This document shows positions 59,045 through 64,000 of a stretch of 64,000 nucleotides of DNA, piece by piece. Positions within the stretch are counted from its first letter, which is position 1; each line of letters begins with the position of its first letter. The notes below the pieces were generated by a model. That model was given only the letters and a program-made list of their open reading frames with translations, was not told where the DNA came from and did no database searches. The position numbers and the translations under genes are program-made. The DNA comes from Streptomyces hundungensis (GTDB taxonomy: Bacteria > Actinomycetota > Actinomycetes > Streptomycetales > Streptomycetaceae): the NCBI RefSeq assembly GCF_003627815.1, contig NZ_CP032698.1, positions 4,588,001-4,652,000 of the forward strand, written 5' to 3'.

Positions 59045-60250
59045 TCACCAGGCGACCGGAAGGCTGAGCGGGTGGCGCCAGATGGAGTGGGTGTTCCACG
59101 GCACGTCGGAGGGTTCGCCCGCCGCCCGGATCCCCGGGAAACGGGTGAGCAGGGAGGTGAACGCCACCTCCAGTTCCATCTGGGCGAGCGGGGCGCCGAG
59201 GCAGTGGTGAGCGCCCCAGCCGAACGTCATGTGCGGCACCGATCCCCGCTCCGGATCGATCTCGTGGGGCCGGTCGAACTTGCGGTCGTCCCGGTTGGCG
59301 GTGAGGTAGGAGACGTGGACGATGTCCCCGGCCCGGATGAGCACTCCGCTCAGCTCGACGTCCTCGGTGGCGACGCGGGGGATGCCGACGCCCTTGCGGA
59401 ACGGGATGAAGCGGAGCAGCTCGTCGAGGACGGCGGGGAAGCGGTCGGGGCGCGCACGCAGGCCATCGAGGATGTCAGGCCTGGTCAACAGCGTGTACGC
59501 GATGTTCCCGAGCTCGTAGGTGGTGGTGTCCTGGCCGGTGATGAGCAGCACCATCGCCATCACGGCGAGCTCCTGGTCGTCCAGGAGCTCGTCGCCGTCG
59601 CGGGCGGTGGCGAGGGTGGAGATGAGGTCGTCGCCCGGGGAGCGGCGACGGGCGGCGGTGAGGTCGGTGAAGTAGGCGCGCAGTTCGGCCTTGGCCCGCA
59701 CGGCGGCCTCCCGGCCCGCGGCGCCGATGTTCATCATGGTCAGCGCGTGGGCGCGCAGCCAGTCCCGTTCGCCGTCCGGGATGGCCAGGACCTCGCAGAT
59801 CGTCACGAGCGGCAGCGGGGCGGCGATGTGCTCGACGAAGTCGGCGGGGGAGCCGTGCGCGGCCATCGTGTCGAGCAGCTCGTCCACGACCCGCTGGGTG
59901 CGCTCGCGCATACGGGCCACGTGCTTGGGGGCGAAGCTCTTGGCGACCAGACTGCGCAGCCGGCTGCTGGCGGGCGGGTCCATGAGGTTGATCGACTCGG
60001 CCTGCACGATGGGCTCGGGCGTCATCCGCGGAAAGTCCCGGCCGATGACGGCGCTGCGGCTGAACCGCCGGTCGGTGGTCACCGTCCGCACGTCCTCGTA
60101 CCGGGTGACGAGCCACGCCTCGCCCTCCCCGTACGCCATCCGGATCCGCGCGACCGGCTCCTCGGCCAGCATGCGCCGGAGCTGCGGGTCGAATTCGAGC
60201 GCGTCGGCGTAGTCGAAGGGGCAGCTCCACACGGTGTCTGTGGTCTCCAC
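59045..60250 (-). CDS. Cytochrome P450 of the rppA pigment pair (P-450mel/CYP158-like)
   Basis: A 401-residue bacterial P450. LLITGQDTTTYELGNIAYTLL near residue 238 is the I-helix with the oxygen-activation Thr, ELLRFIPF near 281 the ExxR region, and TFGWGAHHCLGAPLAQMELEVAF near 343-365 the heme-thiolate loop. In S. griseus and S. coelicolor the rppA-linked P450s couple tetrahydroxynaphthalene or flaviolin units into HPQ melanin/biflaviolin. Here the P450 is the first gene of the pair, then rppA. GTG start with GGAG 9 nt upstream. The assignment to CYP158 is by context, not alignment. Confidence 0.85.
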   Translation of the reverse strand: METTDTVWSCPFDYADALEFDPQLRRMLAEEPVARIRMAYGEGEAWLVTRYEDVRTVTTDRRFSRSAVIGRDFPRMTPEPIVQAESINLMDPPASSRLRSLVAKSFAPKHVARMRERTQRVVDELLDTMAAHGSPADFVEHIAAPLPLVTICEVLAIPDGERDWLRAHALTMMNIGAAGREAAVRAKAELRAYFTDLTAARRRSPGDDLISTLATARDGDELLDDQELAVMAMVLLITGQDTTTYELGNIAYTLLTRPDILDGLRARPDRFPAVLDELLRFIPFRKGVGIPRVATEDVELSGVLIRAGDIVHVSYLTANRDDRKFDRPHEIDPERGSVPHMTFGWGAHHCLGAPLAQMELEVAFTSLLTRFPGIRAAGEPSDVPWNTHSIWRHPLSLPVAW

Positions 60251-60464
60251 GAGGCGTACTCCGGTATGTCAGTAACAGGCTGAGCAGCGGACTAGCCCTG
60301 TATCCCCGAGGGGGGGCGTGGGCATGTGCGGGGGGCGGTGAATTAACCGATTAGAGGGAGAGTGGGTGTGGGGGGCGCGGGGATGGTCCGTGCGGGCGGC
60401 CTCGGGGTGCCTGGCGCCGCCGGGCCCCGGGGGTGGGGGGGCTTGGCTTTGCGGCTCGGCCGGG

Positions 60465-60697
60465 TGGTTTGGGCCTGGGGGCGGTCCCGGTTGCTTGGCC
60501 CAGCGGGTCGGGGCTGGTGGTTTGGCCGTGGGGGCCGGGGCTGGTGGTTCGGGCCGGGGGGCCGGGCCGGGTGGTTGGCCCAGCGGGCCTGGGTTGGTGG
60601 TTTGGCCCTGGGGGCCGGGCTGGTTGCTTTGCCGTGCGGGCTGGGGTTGGCGGTTTGGCTCTGGGGGCCGAGTTGGGTGGTTTGGCCCTGCGGGCCG
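60465..60697. repeat. Degenerate G/T-rich minisatellite, about nine units
   Basis: Units of about 23-30 bp with core GGTTTGGCCCTGGGGGCCGG start near 60465, 60489, 60519, 60546, 60573, 60599, 60622, 60652 and 60679. The + strand is almost free of adenine: three A in the 280 bases 60421-60700. It leads straight into repeat array I. Confidence 0.8.
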
Positions 60698-60709
60698 TGC
60701 CTGCGTCTT

Positions 60710-61152
60710 GCGCAGTTCCCCGCGCCCCCAAAACCCCCGGTCATGTGCGGGTCGGGGTCGCTTCTCGCGCAGTTCCTCGCGCCCCTGAAAACCCGCGTTC
60801 GTCTGCGGACCGTGCCCGCTTCTCGCGCAGTTCCCCGCGCCCCTGGAAACCCGTGTTCGTCTGCGGACCGTGCCCGCTTCTCGCGCAGTTCCCCGCGCCC
60901 CTGGAAACCCGCGTTCGTCTGCGGACCGTGCCCGCTTCTCGCGCAGTTCCCCGCGCCCCTGGAAACCCGTGTTCGTCTGCGAGTCGCGGGTGGCTGGTCG
61001 CGCAGTTCCCCGCGCCCCGAGCTACTCGGTGCTGGGCCGCGTCGGCCACCTCAGCCTGTCATGGGGGTCCCCCCTGGCCCTTAAGGCCTTGGGGGAGATT
61101 GAGGACGAGCGCCGTTCAGGCGCGATACGGGGTCTGGGGCGGAGCCCCAGGA
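60710..61152 (+). repeat. Modular intergenic repeat array I (six cores plus long tail)
   Basis: The most regular array: cores at 60710, 60767, 60825, 60883, 60941 and 61000 (period 57-59), with nearly identical linkers (CTGCGGACCGTGCCCGCTTC), then a long-variant tail from 61027 to 61152. No cas genes or unique spacers, so it is not a CRISPR. Confidence 0.9.
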
Positions 61153-61326
61153 AGGCCCGGAACCATCCAACCCTGCGCCTACGGGCGGGCGGGTGGGCCA
61201 ACCCCCGAGAACTACACGGACCGGCTCATCAACTGGACGTCCCCTTGGGCAAGTTGGCGAGCCCGAACCACCCAACACCCAAACACCGCACCGCCACCGC
61301 GACCACGTCGGCGACGGCGACCGCGA
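61153..61326. other. Short gene-free stretch after array I
   Basis: No convincing coding frame between the repeat tail and the LuxR stop codon. The sequence is C/A-rich on the + strand (61240-61330) and offers no clear hairpin. Confidence 0.35.
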
Positions 61327-61998
61327 TCACCCAACGTGCCCGCCCTCCAGCTCACGAGCCCGCAACCCCGCCTGGAAGCGCGAGGTGGCCCCCAGCATCT
61401 CCATCAGCTCGGCAACCCGTCTGCGGTACGTCCGCAAGGACATGCCGAGGTGTCGCGAGGCCGCCTCGTCGGTGTGCCCGGCACCAAGCGTGCGCAGGAT
61501 GCGACGCGCGTCCGCCCCCAGCACGGGAGCCCGCCGCAGCAGATGGGCGTCGAGGTCAGGCGAGGCCTCCCACGCGGCCTGGACCAGGGACCTGAGCCCC
61601 GCGACGACGTCCGGCGTACGGATCACCGTGTAGGTGCGCGGCCCGGCGCCCGGCGCCCCCGCGAGGATCGCGACCCGGCGGTCCAGGACGATCGTCTCCT
61701 GGCCGAGCGGAGCCGAGCAGATGCGGATGTGGGCCCCACCGGCGGCCATCCTGGTGAGTCGCCGCTCGGCCCGGGCGTCGGGGAGCGCCTCGGGGGTGTA
61801 GAGCTTGCGCAGGGCGAGTCCGCCGGGTTCCGTGGCGGGGCGCAGCCCGGCGGCGAAGGCGGTGCGGACCCCCGCCGACCAGGTCAGCGGGTCGGCCGCA
61901 GCGACCAGGAACTCGTGCCGCACCCCCGCGAACAGATGCCCCGCCCGGTCGATGAGGGCGCGTTCCCCGTGCAGGGTCACCATCGGTTCGTCATTCAT
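61327..61998 (-). CDS. LuxR-type helix-turn-helix regulator
   Basis: A 223-residue regulator. The C-terminal DNA-binding domain is RRILRTLGAGHTDEAASRHLGMSLRTYRRRVAELMEMLGATSRFQAGLRAREL (about 160-215), a LuxR/FixJ-like HTH with RTYRRRV in the recognition helix. The N-terminal 150 residues (RALIDRAGHLFAGVRHEFLVAAADPLTW...ETIVLDRRVAILAG) match the TrmB/HTH-effector-like sensor region common in orphan streptomycete LuxR proteins. Target genes unknown; the rppA-P450 pair is downstream on the same strand but far away. ATG 61998 chosen, ATG 61983 possible. Confidence 0.8.
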   Translation of the reverse strand: MNDEPMVTLHGERALIDRAGHLFAGVRHEFLVAAADPLTWSAGVRTAFAAGLRPATEPGGLALRKLYTPEALPDARAERRLTRMAAGGAHIRICSAPLGQETIVLDRRVAILAGAPGAGPRTYTVIRTPDVVAGLRSLVQAAWEASPDLDAHLLRRAPVLGADARRILRTLGAGHTDEAASRHLGMSLRTYRRRVAELMEMLGATSRFQAGLRARELEGGHVG

Positions 61999-62282
61999 GA
62001 TCCGGCCAGTGTGAGCGGCCCGTCCGCCCCGGTCAACGTGCCCCGGATCGAGCCGACCGGGGAAGCCGGGACGCGGCGGTGATCGACGCGCTCGCCGCCA
62101 TCCGCCACTGCGACACCGCCCGACGAAAGCCTCGGGCGCGCCCGGCGAAAGCCTCCGGCACGTCCGCAAAGGCGTCGCGCCCACCCCCGCATACCCTCTC
62201 CCCTCCCGCATTTCCTCCCCCCTCTTCCCCTCTCCTCCTCTCCCCTGTTCCGAGAACCGCCGTGACCTGCCACGCTGTTGCG

Positions 62283-62834
62283 ATGACAGAGGTGTTCTTG
62301 CGGCGGCTGTCCCGATGGCAGGCCGAGCAGCAACGGGAATCCGTCGCGGACCTGTACGTAGCGGCGTACGAAGAGGTGCCGGGCGCGCAGTCGCCGGGCC
62401 GGAGCGGCTTCCTGCGCCGCTTCGAGGAGGATGTGCAACGCCCCGGCTTCGACATGATCATCGCGGGCGACCCGTTCCTGGTGGGCTGCGCCTACGGATA
62501 TCCGCCCGGACGCGAGGGCGAGTGGTGGCACGGCTTCCGCGGCGCCGAGACCGACGGGACCGAGGAACTGGCCGCCTCCGACCGGGTGTTCGCGCTGGCC
62601 GAGCTCATGGTGCTTCCCGATCGTCGTCGCATGGGCATCGCGACCCGCCTTCAGGAGCGACTCCTGGAACGCCAGGAAGCCGACCTCCTCACCACCCTGA
62701 TCGCCGCCACCAACACCCCCGCGGCGGCGGCGTACACCTCCTGGGGCTGGACCAGATCGCACCGCCCCCCGACCGCCCCGGCCCCCGTAGAGGGCGAGCG
62801 CATGGAGGCCTGGACCCGACGCCCGGCGGGTTGA
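62283..62834 (+). CDS. GNAT-family N-acetyltransferase
   Basis: A 183-residue acetyltransferase. The acetyl-CoA motif is VFALAELMVLPDRRRMGIATRLQERLLERQEADLLTTLIAATNTPAAAAYTSWGW (about 99-153), with R-R-M-G-I-A as the pyrophosphate loop. The N-terminal half (VADLYVAAYEEVPGAQSPGRSGFLRRFEEDVQRPGFDMIIAGDPFLVGCAYGY) is typical of streptomycete GNAT proteins. Acceptor unknown. It is divergent from the LuxR gene. The ATG at 62283 has no clear ribosome site; CACGCT 6 nt upstream resembles the leaderless pattern loosely. Confidence 0.8.
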   Translation: MTEVFLRRLSRWQAEQQRESVADLYVAAYEEVPGAQSPGRSGFLRRFEEDVQRPGFDMIIAGDPFLVGCAYGYPPGREGEWWHGFRGAETDGTEELAASDRVFALAELMVLPDRRRMGIATRLQERLLERQEADLLTTLIAATNTPAAAAYTSWGWTRSHRPPTAPAPVEGERMEAWTRRPAG

Positions 62835-62905
62835 GAAGGGAGCCGGCGGGAGGGCGTCCCCCGCGCCAGAGCCCTCCCGCGCGAGGCCGCCCCGGGAGTC
62901 CCTCC

Positions 62906-64000
62906 TCACCGGACTCCCTCCCTCACCCCCCGCGCACGCCGGGCGAAAACCGCCGGGACGACGTAGATCATCGCGAGCGAGCCCAGGGCGAGGAAGAAGG
63001 AGAACACGCCGTTCAGGGAGTCCACCAGGTTCTGGTAACCGGTCACCACGCCGTGGTGACGCGCGGCCACACCCATCGCGTCGTACGTGCTGATCCCCCA
63101 CCAGCCCTGCACCTCGAAGAAGGCGAGGACCAGCCAGAACACCTGGTTCAGCCGACACCACTGCCCGACCGGCATCCGCCCCCGAACCGCCGTGAGCCAA
63201 CCGCACAGCGCGAGCAGCCCCGGTACGACGACGACCCGCAGCCAGCCCATGAAGCTGGGCTCCGCGAACACCACCAGATACGAACCGATCCCCAGCGGAA
63301 GCAGCCAGAGCAACCCGAACAACGGCTGCCCGATGAGCCCGCCGTACACCCAGGAATGGTCACGGGCGTCGGCCATGGGGGAGCCGGAGGCGGGGGAGGA
63401 GGAGTACGAGTACGGGTGTGAGTACGGGGACGAGGGCGTGGGCCCCGGCCCGGACCTGGACTCCGACCCGGCCCCGGCCCCGGACGAGTAGGGCGGCGGG
63501 GTGCGGGGCGGAGGCGGGGGAGCGGAGGGCCGTCCCGTCCCGGGCCCCTGCGTCGCGGCACCGAAGAACCCGTCCGTGGCCCCGAACGGTGCCCCGGGCC
63601 GACCGAACGGCGCCCCGGACCCACCGCGGGGCGACTCCGCCCCAGGATCAGGCTCGGTCTCCACCCCCGCCCGCCCGCGGCCGCCCCCCGCCTCCAGGTC
63701 GTCCCGCGCCTCCAGATTCAGCAACTGCTCCGACGTACGGGCGATCGCGGACGCCACCGCCGCGGGCAGCCACGTGTCGGAGGTGGTGTCCAACGCCCGC
63801 GCCTGGACGTGTAGTTGAGCGGCAGAAGGACGCCGCTCAGGATCCTGGTCAAGGCAGTGGGAGATAAGGAGAGCCAACTGCTCGGACACGCCCGGGAGTT
63901 CGGCGGGACGCGTGCCGCGCCGCGGAGTGATGCCGGTCGCGGCGAAGACCAGCGTCAGGCCGTAGCTGTAGATGTCACTCGCAGCCGTGACGCGCTCCCC
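62906..64000 (-). CDS. Ser/Thr protein kinase with polytopic membrane domain, 5' end outside the window
   Basis: The minus-strand frame is open through the window edge at 64000, so the kinase N-lobe and catalytic loop are missing here. The visible part starts GERVTAASDIYSYGLTLVFAATGITP, matching the kinase helix F region (D-x-x-S-x-G), and includes CLDQDPERRPSAAQL (helix H-I Arg). A Pro/Gly/Ser-rich linker of about 110 residues follows, then a membrane domain with five hydrophobic segments (LIGQPLFGLLWLLPLGIGSYLVVF and others) and a basic tail. A multi-pass C-terminal domain instead of a single anchor is unusual for bacterial kinases. Confidence 0.8.
   Translation of the reverse strand, partial: GERVTAASDIYSYGLTLVFAATGITPRRGTRPAELPGVSEQLALLISHCLDQDPERRPSAAQLHVQARALDTTSDTWLPAAVASAIARTSEQLLNLEARDDLEAGGGRGRAGVETEPDPGAESPRGGSGAPFGRPGAPFGATDGFFGAATQGPGTGRPSAPPPPPRTPPPYSSGAGAGSESRSGPGPTPSSPYSHPYSYSSSPASGSPMADARDHSWVYGGLIGQPLFGLLWLLPLGIGSYLVVFAEPSFMGWLRVVVVPGLLALCGWLTAVRGRMPVGQWCRLNQVFWLVLAFFEVQGWWGISTYDAMGVAARHHGVVTGYQNLVDSLNGVFSFFLALGSLAMIYVVPAVFARRARGVREGVR

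Noticed and set aside
60710..61152. CRISPR-like periodic array (58-bp period)
   Set aside because: Both the core and the intervening linker are conserved, so there are no unique spacers, and no cas genes are present.
1..64000. bldA (TTA codon) control
   Set aside because: I looked for in-frame TTA codons by eye and found none in the genes checked; TTA strings seen lie across codons or in intergenic DNA. A computed scan would settle it.

Overview
The window is high-GC actinobacterial chromosome, almost certainly from a Streptomyces. Third codon positions are strongly G/C, GTG/TTG starts are common, and several promoters have a TANNNT -10 box 6-7 nt before the start codon (leaderless mRNAs). 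From memory, the gene content and order (spermidine synthase-like, pyrE, fba, kynurenine genes, purA, ybaB-recR, lysC-asd) follow the conserved chromosomal core of S. coelicolor around SCO3613-SCO3655. A perfect ParB site (parS) at 5733-5748 fits a location not far from oriC. No rRNA, tRNA or CRISPR locus was seen.

Layout. 1-8.2 kb: a Cys/His/Gly-rich membrane protein, a DUF2617 protein, a membrane-fused spermidine synthase, a CoxG-like protein, an aldose-epimerase-like protein, pyrE, class II fructose-bisphosphate aldolase and a MalY/PatB aminotransferase. 8.5-15 kb: an MFS exporter, DUF3151 and DUF3152 proteins, then a three-gene tryptophan-to-anthranilate set (tryptophan dioxygenase, kynureninase, candidate formamidase). 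15.3-22.9 kb: a TetR regulator divergent from a FusB-like EF-G-binding protein, a NarL-type two-component pair, a CYP107-like P450, a lipid-kinase-like protein and purA. 23.0-24.8 kb: an intact IS1182-family element inserted in the purA terminator. 24.8-35.6 kb: LysR/MFS divergent pair, a DUF218 protein, a WhiJ-like XRE/DUF397 pair, a cupin/VOC pair, a sortase-anchored (LAXTG) coiled-coil protein, a serine hydrolase, a DUF1059 protein and a membrane Ser/Thr kinase. 36.3-41.9 kb: a class III aminotransferase, a GntR regulator, and a glycosyltransferase fused to a polytopic membrane domain. 41.9-50.3 kb: SLATT protein, ybaB, recR, DUF5063 gene, lysC (with an internal beta-subunit start), an asd-like gene lacking the catalytic cysteine, a sigma factor with a coupled membrane protein, and SURF1. 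50.8-64 kb: S9 peptidase, Ser/Thr dehydratase, TatA-like protein, LCP cell-wall protein, alkaline phosphatase, lipoprotein, an rppA-P450 pigment pair, a LuxR regulator, a GNAT acetyltransferase and the 3' part of a second Ser/Thr kinase.

The most distinctive genome-scale feature is a modular intergenic repeat family. A 20-bp core (GCGCAGTTCCCCGCGCCCCT) occurs about 34 times in nine arrays, mostly at a 56-60 bp period, usually followed on one side by a fixed tail module. The arrays flank gene ends, supply the last codons and stop of two genes, and reach to within 12 bp of a P450 start codon. Other points for follow-up are the asd-like gene with Ala in place of its catalytic Cys, parS embedded in a terminator hairpin, the IS that split a terminator, a 25-codon ORF bridging recR and its neighbour, and a 280-bp minisatellite with only three adenines on the + strand.
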